Below are positions 1 to 10,786 of a stretch of DNA of 33,776 bases, piece after piece. Made by a program: the position numbers and the translations under genes. The notes under the pieces are model-generated. The model ran no database searches, was not told where the DNA came from, and saw only the letters and a list, made by a program, of their open reading frames with translations. Position 1 is the first letter of the stretch. Every line of letters begins with the position of its first letter. This stretch comes from Sphingobacteriaceae bacterium (lineage in GTDB: Bacteria > Bacteroidota > Bacteroidia > Sphingobacteriales > Sphingobacteriaceae): positions 1-33,776 of the forward strand of contig JAIELS010000124.1 in assembly GCA_019752795.1 (NCBI GenBank). The letters are read 5' to 3'.

Positions 1-410
1 ATGTTACCTCGGCCGCGATTATGGGTTTGTCAACGCATTACCTAAAACAAGGTGTTGGTAGACTTAGGCCAAGTGGAAATGAACACAACTCGTTCCCCTC
101 CGGACATACCGCTTCAGCATTTGTAGCAGCAGAATTTTTGCATCAAGAGTATAAAGATGTTAGCCCATGGATTGGCTATGGTGGTTACTTTGTAGCTTCC
201 GTTACTGGTACTTTGCGTATGTACAACAATAAACATTGGTTTAGCGATGTAGTAGCCGGTGCCGGAATTGGTATTGCATCAGCAAAAATTGCTTATCTAG
301 TTTATCCACAAATCAAAAAAGTGCTAAGGCCTAAAAAAGTATCAAACTTCACTTTAATGCCAAGTTATAACCAAGGAAACAAAGGTTTGATCTTATCAGG
401 CCGTTTTTAA
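1..410 (+). CDS. PAP2-superfamily phosphatase, 5'-truncated by the window edge
   Basis: Frame is open from base 3 through the edge (VTSAAIMGLSTHYLKQGVGRLRP). Motifs GRLRP, FPSGHTASAF and LRMYNNKHWFSDVVAG match the tripartite PAP2 signature. Confidence 0.85.
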   Translation, partial: VTSAAIMGLSTHYLKQGVGRLRPSGNEHNSFPSGHTASAFVAAEFLHQEYKDVSPWIGYGGYFVASVTGTLRMYNNKHWFSDVVAGAGIGIASAKIAYLVYPQIKKVLRPKKVSNFTLMPSYNQGNKGLILSGRF

Positions 411-423
411 ATACCTTGACTTA

Positions 424-2358
424 TTAATTTTTAGTTGAAAATTGATAGCCTTTGCGTTTGTAAAGTTCAGAGGCCATTTGGTAATTAGCAATTGCTTCTT
501 CCGTAAGCCATTGTTCATTTTCGGTAGCAACAGAATTCCCTGTTTTAAAATCCGGAATGAAGGTGTTTGTTTTCTTATTCGGGCCTAAAATTACCAATTT
601 GTTGTTTTTTAAATAGCCAAGACTTTGGTAAGTACTGATGAAGATCCGTTGATCTTTCTCATCCATTTTAAATACATCTTGTCCAAAGAATTTACTTTTA
701 TAACTAAAGTTTAGGTAGCCTAAAATTGTAGGTCCTACATCAATTTGTGCAGTAAGTTTTTCGAATTTGCCAGGATTAATTTTTCCAGGCGCATAAAATA
801 TCATTGGAATATGGTATTTATTAACAGGGAGTTCTACTTTTCCTGCGCTAGATGCGCAATGATCTGATACAATAACAAATAGCGTATTGTTAAACCAGGG
901 TTTACTACCAGCATCTTTAATAAATTTACCTATTGCGTAATCTGTATATTTTACTGCACCCTCTCTTCCAGTATGAGATGGAATATCAATTCTTCCCTCT
1001 GGATAGGTATATGGACGATGGTTAGAAACCGTCATAATTTGGGTGAAAAATGGCTTTTTGTTTTTATAGTCTTTATCAATTTCTTTCATTGCTAACTTGA
1101 AAAGATCTTCGTCAGCTACTCCCCAAGTATTTTCATAAGTAATCTCATTTGGTTTTAAAGCATTTCTATCAGTTACTTCATAACCATTCTGCGAAAAGAA
1201 TTCGTTCATGTTGTCAAAATAGCCATAACCGCCGTAAATAAATCTACTATTATAACCTTTTGAACGAAATACGCTTCCAAGTGTAAAAAGATTTTTGTTG
1301 TCTGGACGTTTAACAATTGATTGCCCCGGTGTCGGAGGAATACAAAGTGATAGCGCTTCCAAACCTCTAACTGTACGTGTGCCAGAAGCATAAAGATTAG
1401 TAAAGAGTAATCCTTTTTTAGCTAAAGAGTCTAAATGGGGGGTGATGTTCTGCGTATTACCAAAACTTCCTAAAAAGTCTGCACTTAAGCTCTCTACACT
1501 AATCATTACTACATTCATTTTGTTCTCTTTTTCTGTAGCAATAATCTCTCTAACAGTACCTAATGCTGCGGTATCTGCGCTTTTTTCAGAGCGCTCACCA
1601 CGAAGAATACTTGTAGCTTTGTCTAGTGGTATGGTTTGATAAAAGGTATCGTAATCAAGTTGGTTATTCCAAAATGCAAATCCAAAATCATACATTCCAT
1701 TTCCGGCAAGCTCATTTGCATATTGATTGGCACTATGTTCTTTCCATTTATGGTCTACAAAAAAATAAGTGATTACCGGAATTAGCAGTAGCAGTAGTGC
1801 AAATTTTGTTCTTTTTAAAAATTTTATGGGAATACTAAAAGATGGGTTTATCCATTTTCTTAAGAAATAAGTTGCTAAACCAGAAACTAATAGTAACGTT
1901 ATTAATATAGGTGTAATTGGGTAAGATTGGCGGATATTACCAATTACTTCAGTTGTATAAATTAGATAATCTACTGCAATGAAATTGTAACGTACAGAAA
2001 ACTCATCCCAGAAAAACCATTCAGAAATTCCGTTAAAAATTAATGTTGTTACTACGATAAAGAAATATATAGTTAATAGAATAGTATTTAATTTTTTTCC
2101 ATACCACTTGCTGGGGAATACCCATAAGTAAATTACTAATGGAATAACTGCAAAAGAAGCCGCTGCTAAATCAAAAAATAGTCCGATAATAAATACGCTG
2201 AAAAAATTAGCTAATGTCCAATCGAATGAACTTGCAGAAGCGATTAACAATATTATTCTGGTTATTAATGAAATACTACACAATAACAATGTAGCTAAAA
2301 GTACAGGTCCGAATCGATGTTGAAGGATTAATCGAAAATTTTGCTGAATCTTATTCAT
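424..2358 (-). CDS. LTA synthase-like membrane protein (sulfatase/alkaline phosphatase fold)
   Basis: Several N-terminal TM helices, then MNVVMISVESLSADFLGSFG, SGTRTVRGLEAL (candidate Thr nucleophile) and FVIVSDHCASS. Confidence 0.85.
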   Translation of the reverse strand: MNKIQQNFRLILQHRFGPVLLATLLLCSISLITRIILLIASASSFDWTLANFFSVFIIGLFFDLAAASFAVIPLVIYLWVFPSKWYGKKLNTILLTIYFFIVVTTLIFNGISEWFFWDEFSVRYNFIAVDYLIYTTEVIGNIRQSYPITPILITLLLVSGLATYFLRKWINPSFSIPIKFLKRTKFALLLLLIPVITYFFVDHKWKEHSANQYANELAGNGMYDFGFAFWNNQLDYDTFYQTIPLDKATSILRGERSEKSADTAALGTVREIIATEKENKMNVVMISVESLSADFLGSFGNTQNITPHLDSLAKKGLLFTNLYASGTRTVRGLEALSLCIPPTPGQSIVKRPDNKNLFTLGSVFRSKGYNSRFIYGGYGYFDNMNEFFSQNGYEVTDRNALKPNEITYENTWGVADEDLFKLAMKEIDKDYKNKKPFFTQIMTVSNHRPYTYPEGRIDIPSHTGREGAVKYTDYAIGKFIKDAGSKPWFNNTLFVIVSDHCASSAGKVELPVNKYHIPMIFYAPGKINPGKFEKLTAQIDVGPTILGYLNFSYKSKFFGQDVFKMDEKDQRIFISTYQSLGYLKNNKLVILGPNKKTNTFIPDFKTGNSVATENEQWLTEEAIANYQMASELYKRKGYQFSTKN

Positions 2359-2529
2359 TGAGAAGGATTATAGTTTTATAGTGTCTGGAATGATTTTATG
2401 TAAAGTTATCATTTAGTTCGCTTGAAATTTTATCTTTAGTAAGTTAATAAAAATTTAAATTCACTAAAAACAATGGTTTTACTAACAATAGTACAGATGA
2501 TTTAGAATTAGTTACAGTTATAAAATAAG

Positions 2530-2904
2530 CTAGTAATCTTTTCTGTTTTTGTAAATTTTAGAAGGACTTCTTGTAATTAAGGATAGTGCTAGAATTGTAA
2601 AAATTATTTGCAAAATCATTAGGAATAAGCCGAGGTAGTATAAACTAGTTTCGGGGTATTCTATAATATACCATAAACGATAAAGACTTCTTCCCAATAA
2701 AATGATTAGCAGATACTTACTCCATGTAAAACTTCTTTTAACAAGTACGAAAGAAAAGTACCTTAAAACTATGATGGCGATTGATATGATTAAGTCTGCT
2801 AAATCTACTAAGCCATGGATGAAAATATTAATTATTGCAATAACAATAGTTCCAAAAACAAAATAAGAGGCCAGCGTGTAATTATTAAGAAATTTAAGAT
2901 TCAT
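2530..2904 (-). CDS. Small hypothetical membrane protein
   Basis: 124 aa ORF with about 4 hydrophobic segments and a plausible ATG; no family recognised. Confidence 0.5.
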   Translation of the reverse strand: MNLKFLNNYTLASYFVFGTIVIAIINIFIHGLVDLADLIISIAIIVLRYFSFVLVKRSFTWSKYLLIILLGRSLYRLWYIIEYPETSLYYLGLFLMILQIIFTILALSLITRSPSKIYKNRKDY

Positions 2905-3230
2905 GAGCGATTACGAAGACGGCAAAAGTTTTGTTTATTGTTTGGTCGTTAAATATCGTAATTTTTTTAATATTCTTCTCTTCATTTTTAAATTTTGATG
3001 GAAAAAGATGATGTTTTTGCTTTTTAACTTGTTAAAAGACTTTGTTTTAAGGTTATATTTAGTATTATTTGATTATATCGATTTCGTAATTAACTTATAT
3101 TTAATAATACCCTAAATTATTGTACTTTGAGTTTGATTGTCTCAATGTATACTAATGGAACCTTATAATGTTTTTAAGAAGCACGTTGATTTCTTTTTTA
3201 TAAAAACTCGCTTATTTTAAATTTCTTTAG

Positions 3231-4433
3231 TTAATTAACCTTTTTAGTTCGCTTAATAATTTCGATACATGCTCTTCCATTGTGATAAGGACATTTCCAG
3301 AAACCAGCTTTGTCTTCGCCATTAATTAAAGTATAATCGCTATTCACACCCCAAAACCATTCTCCTTTTACCTCATTTTTAAGATGGTGTTTAATAAACG
3401 TCCAACTTTTTAAGGATTGAATTAAATATTCGTCTTTTGCATTGATTTGCCAAGCATTAAAAAAACCCACCATCGCCTCTGCTTGTGGCCACCAATGTAA
3501 TTCTTTTATCCAATGATTTGTTGTAGGATCATATTCATACCAAAGACCACCATTTTTATCAAAGCCTTTTTGGGTAGCGTCTGCCATTTGAATAGAAATT
3601 TTCCTAAAAGAAATAATTTCATCCTCATCATTTATAACTTCAGCAGCTTCTTGTAATAACCAAGCTGCCTCAATATCATGGCCAAAAGAGATTAAGGTAG
3701 ATTTGACTTGCCATGTTTCAGTGAAAAATAAGTTTAGATGATGATTTTCTTTGTTGATAATGTGATCTTTGAAGTTGGTAAGTAGCTTTTTAATAGCTAG
3801 TTTAAGTTCTTCATTATGCCAAACGCTGTATAGATTAGCATAGGCTTCTATGATATGCAAATGCGTGTTCATCGACTTTTTATCATTTTGATCTTTTTCG
3901 CTTAGACGAAGATCTTCTATAGGTTCCCAGTTTTTTGTAAGGGCTTCCGTATAGCCGAGGTTAATTGGGTCGAAACTGTGTTCTTCTAATAGGTTAAATG
4001 TATTTATTGCCAATGCTAAAGCTTTTTCATGCTTTGTTATTTTATAATATTCGGCAAAGGCATAGATGGCAAAAGCTTGACCGTATATTTGCTTTTTGCT
4101 ATCCAACATTCCGCCCATTTCATCAACAGACCAAAAAAAGCCACCATCTAAAGTGTCTGCAAAATTTTCAATTAGGTAATTAAAAGCTCGGTTAGCAGTT
4201 GTTAAATATTCATTGTTTGCATTTAAAGCATAGGCTGATGAAAAAGTGTAAAGTATTCGAGTATTTAATACAAGCCCTTTTACAGCTTCAGAACTAACGT
4301 AGTTGTCATTGTCAATTTTTCCATAAAAACCTCCGTTATCTATATCGATGGCATATGTCATCCACCAATTTAGGATGTCTTTCAATTCAGTTTCTACTTC
4401 TGATTTAAATTTATCTAATGATTTTAAACTCAT
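3231..4433 (-). CDS. AGE-family 2-epimerase, probable mannobiose/cellobiose 2-epimerase
   Basis: (alpha/alpha)6-type sequence with GGFFWSVDEMGG, YGQAFAIYAFAEYYK, SFGHDIEAAWLLQEA, KELHWWPQAEAMVGF and EWFWGV; sits next to GH130, as in mannobiose pathways. Confidence 0.9.
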   Translation of the reverse strand: MSLKSLDKFKSEVETELKDILNWWMTYAIDIDNGGFYGKIDNDNYVSSEAVKGLVLNTRILYTFSSAYALNANNEYLTTANRAFNYLIENFADTLDGGFFWSVDEMGGMLDSKKQIYGQAFAIYAFAEYYKITKHEKALALAINTFNLLEEHSFDPINLGYTEALTKNWEPIEDLRLSEKDQNDKKSMNTHLHIIEAYANLYSVWHNEELKLAIKKLLTNFKDHIINKENHHLNLFFTETWQVKSTLISFGHDIEAAWLLQEAAEVINDEDEIISFRKISIQMADATQKGFDKNGGLWYEYDPTTNHWIKELHWWPQAEAMVGFFNAWQINAKDEYLIQSLKSWTFIKHHLKNEVKGEWFWGVNSDYTLINGEDKAGFWKCPYHNGRACIEIIKRTKKVN

Positions 4434-4435
4434 CT

Positions 4436-5656
4436 TTATAAATGGGTAGATTCTCCTTTCAAATCTACAGTAATTGGAGCTTGAAAAAAGCCCTTATTCT
4501 TATCAATTATATCAACAATTGTTTGAACTGATGAGGCAGAACGTAAACCATCTTCAGGATTCATTGTTACATAATCAACTAGTTGCTGAATTGTACTTGT
4601 AGCTACATGCATTCTTGTGTCAGAAGATGCATAATAGATATAAACGCTTCCATCATCTTCAGCAATCCATCCGTTGCAGAATGCAACGTTTGATACATCT
4701 CCAACTCTTTCTTCATTATCTGGTGCTAAAAAATAACCTCCAGGTTTATGTATTACTTTCGTTAAATCATTCAAATCCGTCATAAACATATATAAAACAT
4801 ACCTTAAGCCTGCTGCGGTATTTCTTACGCCGTGCGCAAGGTGTAACCAACCTTTATCCGTTTTAATGGGTGCTGGGCCTTGTCCATTCTTTGCTTCATA
4901 AACAGTATGGTATACTTTTTTATCTATTACAGTTTCTTTATCAACAACTGCATTTTCTATAGATGCTGATAAGCCAAAACCAATGCCACCACCTTTGCCA
5001 GCCTCTATAAAGCTATCTTGAGGACGAGTGTAAAAAGCGTATTTTCCATTAACAAATTCTGGGTGTAAGACTACATTTCGCTGTTGAGGGGATTTTGTTT
5101 TTAAATCAGCTAATCTTTCCCAATCAATAAGATTTTTGGTTCGAGCAATACCGCATTGTGCAATAGCGGCAGATTGGTCTCCTTCTGGAGCCGATTTATC
5201 TCTTCGTTCTGTGCAAAATAGACCATAAATCCAACCATCTTCATGTTCAACTAATCTAATGTCGTAAACGTTAGTGTCTGGTTCATCAGTTTCTGGCATT
5301 ACAACAGGGTAATCCCAAAAGCGGAAATTGTCTATTCCATTTGAACTCTCGGCAATGGCGAAGAAAGATTTTCGGTCATTTCCTTCTACTCTTGCCATTA
5401 ATATGTATTTTCCTTTCCACTTAATTGCACCAGAATTTAAAACGGCATTAATACCAAATCTCTCTATTAAGAAAGGATTGGTTAATGGGTTAAGATCATA
5501 CCTCCAATTGTAAGGGATGTGAGCTGATGTTAAAACAGGGTTTTTATATCTATTGAAAATTCCATTACCTTCCTCAATCTTTTGATTAGGAGTAGTAATT
5601 AATCTTTCTTGGTTTTGTGCTAATTGTGTAATGCGTTGTTCGAAATTCGTTTTCAT
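4436..5656 (-). CDS. GH130 phosphorylase, probably 4-O-beta-D-mannosyl-D-glucose phosphorylase type
   Basis: GH130-like beta-propeller sequence: [87 protein letters not shown]. Confidence 0.9.
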   Translation of the reverse strand: MKTNFEQRITQLAQNQERLITTPNQKIEEGNGIFNRYKNPVLTSAHIPYNWRYDLNPLTNPFLIERFGINAVLNSGAIKWKGKYILMARVEGNDRKSFFAIAESSNGIDNFRFWDYPVVMPETDEPDTNVYDIRLVEHEDGWIYGLFCTERRDKSAPEGDQSAAIAQCGIARTKNLIDWERLADLKTKSPQQRNVVLHPEFVNGKYAFYTRPQDSFIEAGKGGGIGFGLSASIENAVVDKETVIDKKVYHTVYEAKNGQGPAPIKTDKGWLHLAHGVRNTAAGLRYVLYMFMTDLNDLTKVIHKPGGYFLAPDNEERVGDVSNVAFCNGWIAEDDGSVYIYYASSDTRMHVATSTIQQLVDYVTMNPEDGLRSASSVQTIVDIIDKNKGFFQAPITVDLKGESTHL

Positions 5657-5660
5657 TGTC

Positions 5661-7487
5661 TTAATCTTCTAATCTGTTCCACCAAGTTCTTTTTAAAATA
5701 AATATGATTACCGCCAAAATGCCGATAGTTATCCATAAGGGATAAAACATACCCGTAATTAGATACATCGGGAAAACGGTGAGGCATAGCTGTGCAATAA
5801 TACCAAGTACTACATTAAACATGTCTAATTTAAAATTCTTATTGGCTTCAAAACTTGGATCTTCTGCAATGACTAAATCGTGTACAGGTTTCCAAAAACC
5901 CCAGGGTTTTACTGTTTTATAAAATGATTTCAGCACTTTTTCTTCGGTAGGAGGGGCGGTATATGTACCGATTAAGCATCCAATTATAGACAATACAAAT
6001 AGTGCTGGCCACCAATATAAAGGGAGCCCTGTAGTTACATAAGGCATTAACAAAGCTGCTCCTACGCCAACAGCCATTCCCCAAAAGAAGCCGTTTGCAT
6101 TAAAGCGCCACCAGTACCATTTTAGGCAATTCGCAGCTACATACCCTCCATATAATCCGCCAACTATCCATTGTAGAATGTCGTTTACATTATTGGCCAT
6201 AAAGCCGAAGAAAATGCCAACTATTACTACAATGATTCCAACGATGTAGTTCATTGAAATGATCTTTTTAGTAGGGGCATTTGGGTTAATGTACTTTAAA
6301 TAGATGTCGTTTACAATGTAAGCTTGAGCAGCATTTAATGTACCACTGAAAGTACCCATAAAGGCGCCAAGTAAGCCAGTTAAAACTAAACCTAATACAC
6401 CAACAGGTAGAAAATTATTAATTGTTGCTGGTAAAATACGTTCGAAATCGGTTACGCCATCAGGTCCTTTTAGGTATAATTGATTGTAATACAATAATGC
6501 CAAAACAGTTAAACCAGTAATCATGCTATAACGAATTGGCAATAAAATAATGCTTACAAAGCCAGTCATTTTACTCGCTTCTTTAGGGCTGCGTGTGCTC
6601 AAGATTTTTTGCATATCATAGTTTGGAGCAGGTCCGGCGAGAGATGCAAAAATACCTTTCATTAACATCATCATAAAGAAAATGCCAAATAAGCTGAAGC
6701 CATCGTCAGCAATTTTTTTGTTAGCATCAGCAGCTATTTTACTCCAATCTAAATTTAATTCCCAACTAAAGAAAGGGTCGTTCCATCCCTCTGGGACATT
6801 TAATTTTTGCCCATTTAAATGCTGTACCGCAATAATGCCAATAGCAACACAAGCAATTGTCATGATGGCATATTTAATCGCATCACCTAAAACAATACTA
6901 TGCATACCACCTAAAATGGAATAGAACATGGCAAATAATGTAAAAACTATTCCGTAAAAATGTGGTACATATTTGTCTGTAATGTGAAAAGGAACATAGT
7001 CTTTTACCATATCCCATGGGATGAAAACTTGAACAAATTTTCCTAAACCGACAAAGCCATAAGCTAAAAAACCTAAACAACTAATTAGTGCAAATGCAAT
7101 TACGATAATATGTGAGCTTTTAACACCTTTTCCCGTTAATCCGAATCGGGTTTTTAACCATTCGGCACCTGTTGTTGCATTAGATCTTCTTAGCCATTTG
7201 GATAGGAACATCATCATAAAAACTTGGTTAAAAACTGGCCATAACCAAGGGATCCAAATACTTTTAAAACCGTAAACAAAACAGAGTGCAACCATCCACA
7301 TGGTGCCACTAATGTCGAACATGTCGCTTGCATCACTTAAACCTAACATGTACCAAGGTAGTTTTTTGCCACCCATTAGGTAGCTGTCTTTATCTTGCTT
7401 AGCCTTGTTTCTCATGTAAAAACCTATGAGCACCATTGAGGCGAGGTAAGTAACTAAAATTAAAATATCTATTAGTTGTAGTTTCAT
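5661..7487 (-). CDS. Sodium:solute symporter (SSS family), putative mannooligosaccharide importer
   Basis: About 13 hydrophobic helices, [27 protein letters not shown], and a position between GH26 and GH130. Confidence 0.88.
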   Translation of the reverse strand: MKLQLIDILILVTYLASMVLIGFYMRNKAKQDKDSYLMGGKKLPWYMLGLSDASDMFDISGTMWMVALCFVYGFKSIWIPWLWPVFNQVFMMMFLSKWLRRSNATTGAEWLKTRFGLTGKGVKSSHIIVIAFALISCLGFLAYGFVGLGKFVQVFIPWDMVKDYVPFHITDKYVPHFYGIVFTLFAMFYSILGGMHSIVLGDAIKYAIMTIACVAIGIIAVQHLNGQKLNVPEGWNDPFFSWELNLDWSKIAADANKKIADDGFSLFGIFFMMMLMKGIFASLAGPAPNYDMQKILSTRSPKEASKMTGFVSIILLPIRYSMITGLTVLALLYYNQLYLKGPDGVTDFERILPATINNFLPVGVLGLVLTGLLGAFMGTFSGTLNAAQAYIVNDIYLKYINPNAPTKKIISMNYIVGIIVVIVGIFFGFMANNVNDILQWIVGGLYGGYVAANCLKWYWWRFNANGFFWGMAVGVGAALLMPYVTTGLPLYWWPALFVLSIIGCLIGTYTAPPTEEKVLKSFYKTVKPWGFWKPVHDLVIAEDPSFEANKNFKLDMFNVVLGIIAQLCLTVFPMYLITGMFYPLWITIGILAVIIFILKRTWWNRLED

Positions 7488-7488
7488 G

Positions 7489-8625
7489 TTAGTTTGCGTA
7501 GTATAGTTTCTTTTTGCCTAATGTTTTTTCAAAAAGTATCTTTTTGTTTTGATAGAATTTTATAAAATCTGGTTCGGATAATTGACCTTTAAATGGTGCA
7601 TAATAATGCATTTTTTTCATTGATGGCATGTAGCCGGCGTTACGCCAAACTAACACATAGGCTAAAGGATAATCTTTTATAGCAGGCCATAAAGTTTCTG
7701 TCCACCATTTGGGTTCAGGTATAGCTTCATAACCAGTTTCGGCAAAAGCGGCTAGTTTCTTTTTTTCTCTTGCTATTTTTGTTAAAATTGATAAACTCTT
7801 TTTTACCGCATTAATAAAGGTGTTTTTATTTTGGTTCTCGAATTGGTACATATCAAAACTTACTATATCAACCATATCATCTCCGGGATATCTTTCTAAA
7901 AACTCTTTTTCATTTGCAAAATCATTAGTGTTATACACATAGATTAAGTTGTGAAGCTTTTTTTCATTACGTAAGTAGTTTACTGTAAACTGCCATGCTT
8001 TGATTAATTCTTCAGGGCTGCAAGTGTTTTTGCCCCACCAAAACCAATTGCCAGTTAATTCATGAAATGGACGAAAAAGAATAGGGATTTGTTCGCCATT
8101 ACTTCCTTTTAAGGTATACATAAAATTGGCAGCCTTGTTTAACCAAGATTTATATAATTCGTGTTTTTCTCCGCCAGGCAATATAGAGGCTACTGCATTT
8201 TTTGTGGTGTCCCAAGCAGTGCCGCCAGATAATGGATTGTCAAAATGCCAACTTAAAGTAATTACGCCACCTCTTTTATAGCCCTCTTGAATGTATTTTC
8301 TCATTTTTGCAAAAGGAACGCCATCTATATTGTTGATAGAATCTAACTCTATTCTTGCAATGTCCCACCCATAAACTGCTGGATAGTCATTAACCATATC
8401 TTTAATGTCGCTTTTGCCTTCAATATATTTCCAGTTTACACCATAAGCTAAATCGTCTTGATGCCCGAATAAGGTAAATTGGGTGCTTAATTTGTGTAGG
8501 TTTTTATAGAGAGAAATGGTCTCTTGTGTTGCTAATTTATCGCTCAAAGATTGTGCATTCGCTATTCCCATAAAGGAAAGTAAGTAAATGCAAATAATCG
8601 TTAAAACACTTTTATATATCTTCAT
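7489..8625 (-). CDS. GH26 beta-mannanase, secreted
   Basis: LFGHQDDLAYG, GGVITLSWHFDNPLSGG, ILFRPFHELTGNWFWWG (acid/base Glu) and FAETGYE (nucleophile Glu). The listed ORF starts at 8703, but the signal peptide MKIYKSVLTIICIYLLSFMGIANAQ begins at 8625. Confidence 0.9.
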   Translation of the reverse strand: MKIYKSVLTIICIYLLSFMGIANAQSLSDKLATQETISLYKNLHKLSTQFTLFGHQDDLAYGVNWKYIEGKSDIKDMVNDYPAVYGWDIARIELDSINNIDGVPFAKMRKYIQEGYKRGGVITLSWHFDNPLSGGTAWDTTKNAVASILPGGEKHELYKSWLNKAANFMYTLKGSNGEQIPILFRPFHELTGNWFWWGKNTCSPEELIKAWQFTVNYLRNEKKLHNLIYVYNTNDFANEKEFLERYPGDDMVDIVSFDMYQFENQNKNTFINAVKKSLSILTKIAREKKKLAAFAETGYEAIPEPKWWTETLWPAIKDYPLAYVLVWRNAGYMPSMKKMHYYAPFKGQLSEPDFIKFYQNKKILFEKTLGKKKLYYAN

Positions 8626-8638
8626 CAATTGAATCTGC

Positions 8639-9727
8639 TTATTTTTGTAATAAAACTTCTTTAATAGGTTTGCCGATATCATGACCGTTTTCAAACTTAA
8701 CACCTAAAAAACAAGCAATGGTTTGCGCAATTTGATTTTGATATAGAACACCTTTGGTTTTAATTTCTCCCAAAGGTTTAGTATCGGGTCCCATTACTGC
8801 AAAAAATATCTCATTAGAGTGTGCTACACTATAGTAATGGTGCTGCCAATTATCCTCATAACCTCTGCCATGATCTTCTGTAATGATAAATGTAGTTTGA
8901 TCTTTATAAAAAGGATCATTCTGCATAAATTTCCATAAGTCTTCTATCATTTTGTCGTTGTAATTGGCCGCATCGAGATAAAAATCATATTTTCCACTAT
9001 GTGCTAAAGCATCCGTCTCTATAAAACTTAACTGTAAAACTCTAGGGTGATGGAGCTTTACATATTCTTTGGCTAATGAATAGGTAATGCCATCATTTCT
9101 TTCGCCCATGCCATAATCTTTTGGCAACCACCATTGTAAATCGTTTAGTGTTTCCTGAACATCACTTAACTTTTCGCCCTGCATATTTTTAAACCCAGAA
9201 TTGATAGGAAGACCTGATCTCTTTTGATTTAAGATGTTATAAAATGCATCCCAAGAGGTAAATGTTGCAACTTTGCCTTTAAATTCTGGTTTATTATTTA
9301 AAAACTCAAGAACATTAATGTTAGGGTTTGGTCCATAATCATTTTTGTTGATTAACGTATCTGGATAACCTGTGAAGATTTCATTATAGCCCGGATAAGA
9401 AAACCAATACTTGTTGGTTACGTTTACAAAATTTCCGTAATTACGATTGCCATAAATCTGCCCATTTTTAGCTATGTTATTCCAAAAGAAGGGCATTAAC
9501 TTAGCCCTTCTTTCTGTTGTATTTTTAGCCCAGTATTTTTTTACACGCCAAATTGAATCTTGTGAAGTAAACTTCTTTCCAAAAAGATTACTGGAATCTG
9601 CGCCATTAAACATATCCTTCCACCTGTAGCCATCAAAGGTAATGATGACAACATTTTTTGTTTGTTGCGCATTAGCAACATTGAAACAAAAAAATAAGAA
9701 TAGGAGGGCTATTTTTTTAATAAGCAT
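8639..9727 (-). CDS. Alkaline-phosphatase-superfamily (phosphodiesterase/sulfatase-fold) secreted protein
   Basis: Signal peptide MLIKKIALLFLFFCFNVANAQ; VVIITFDGYRWKDMF, FSYPGYNEIFTGYPD, FIETDALAHSGKYD and FIITEDHGRG are metal-site-like motifs. Confidence 0.8.
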   Translation of the reverse strand: MLIKKIALLFLFFCFNVANAQQTKNVVIITFDGYRWKDMFNGADSSNLFGKKFTSQDSIWRVKKYWAKNTTERRAKLMPFFWNNIAKNGQIYGNRNYGNFVNVTNKYWFSYPGYNEIFTGYPDTLINKNDYGPNPNINVLEFLNNKPEFKGKVATFTSWDAFYNILNQKRSGLPINSGFKNMQGEKLSDVQETLNDLQWWLPKDYGMGERNDGITYSLAKEYVKLHHPRVLQLSFIETDALAHSGKYDFYLDAANYNDKMIEDLWKFMQNDPFYKDQTTFIITEDHGRGYEDNWQHHYYSVAHSNEIFFAVMGPDTKPLGEIKTKGVLYQNQIAQTIACFLGVKFENGHDIGKPIKEVLLQK

Positions 9728-9740
9728 GGAAGTCTAGAAC

Positions 9741-10763
9741 TTAATAAAAGCCAACATCATCAACATAAATTTGTGAAGCAAAACCGCTAAATTCTTGAAA
9801 GGTTAAATATTCAATCGTTGCAGGACTTCCAATATTAATAAGAGGTACTTGATAATCTGTCCATTTACCTTCATTTAATATGAGTTCATACGAGCCCGCA
9901 GTAGGAGTGACTGAAATTTTAACTTTTTTACCTTGTGTGCCTACTCCGCCATACATAGAGATTTTAAGAGTTGTATACCCAGTCATATTCAATTTAGCTA
10001 CTAATCGAAACCTTAAAGCTGAAAATGCTTTATGGCTTACCATAATAGAATTAGTTCCTCTTCTTACAACTGCTGTACTATTGAATACTAAGTTTGAAGT
10101 AGAATAAGAAGTATTTGTCCAACTATTTTTAAGAGCATCATCAAAAATAACATGTTTTAAACCAAATGTTTTTGTAGCTGTTACTGTTCCTACAGGTGTA
10201 GTAACTACAACCTCACCATTAGTTACTCCAGTAGGAACTTTTGCTTTAATTTCTGTTTTTGTGTTTGATAAAATTGTAGCAGCAACGCCATTAATCTTCA
10301 CCTCTGTTACGCCTTTAAAATAAGCGCCGTAAATAGTTACTTCGTCATTTGCTCCACCAGCAGCAGGGTCAATATCGTTAATAATTGGCCCTGGCTGTGT
10401 AACCTTAAAATTTAAAGTAGCGGATCCAAATTTGGTAGTAACAGTTATCGGATTATTTATTGGGTCGACTAATTCTGCGGGTATTTTAACAGTAATACTG
10501 TTGTCATTAGCGTATACTAATGAATCTGCAGCTAATACACCATTAAAGTCGACTTTAGTTGTTGTACTTAGATTACTCCCACTAATAATAATCCATTCGC
10601 CATAACCTATTGACTGTAATGGATTATCTCTTTCAGTTAAATTGGTAACTTTAGTAAGCGTGGGGGTGTTAGTGCTTACTGTGTTATCTTTTTTACAAGC
10701 TAAACTAGCGATAGTTATCAGAATAAATAGGCTAGCATTTACGTATTTTTTGATCTTTTCCAT
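9741..10763 (-). CDS. IPT/TIG-domain surface glycan-binding lipoprotein
   Basis: Lipobox-like LASLACKKD, two IPT/TIG-like repeats (ITVTTKFGSATLNFKVTQPGPIINDIDPAAG...; VVVTTPVGTVTATKTF) and a C-terminal beta-rich domain; follows susD. Confidence 0.8.
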   Translation of the reverse strand: MEKIKKYVNASLFILITIASLACKKDNTVSTNTPTLTKVTNLTERDNPLQSIGYGEWIIISGSNLSTTTKVDFNGVLAADSLVYANDNSITVKIPAELVDPINNPITVTTKFGSATLNFKVTQPGPIINDIDPAAGGANDEVTIYGAYFKGVTEVKINGVAATILSNTKTEIKAKVPTGVTNGEVVVTTPVGTVTATKTFGLKHVIFDDALKNSWTNTSYSTSNLVFNSTAVVRRGTNSIMVSHKAFSALRFRLVAKLNMTGYTTLKISMYGGVGTQGKKVKISVTPTAGSYELILNEGKWTDYQVPLINIGSPATIEYLTFQEFSGFASQIYVDDVGFY

Positions 10764-10786
10764 GATTTGAAAAATTGATTGTAAAA

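Noticed and set aside
1206-1639. ORFs of 61 and 65 aa inside the LTA-synthase-like gene
   Set aside because: Fully contained in alternative frames of a strong CDS, with no recognisable motif.
3998-7080. Short ORFs at 3998, 5328, 6682 and 6898 overlapping the AGE, GH130 and symporter genes
   Set aside because: Shadow ORFs of well-supported coding sequences.
8626-8703. Apparent 65-bp overlap between the GH26 ORF and the AP-superfamily ORF
   Set aside because: An artefact of taking the longest ORF: the GH26 signal peptide starts at 8625, leaving a normal 13-bp gap.
9880-10107. 75-aa plus-strand ORF within the TIG lipoprotein gene
   Set aside because: Antisense to a confident CDS, no motif.
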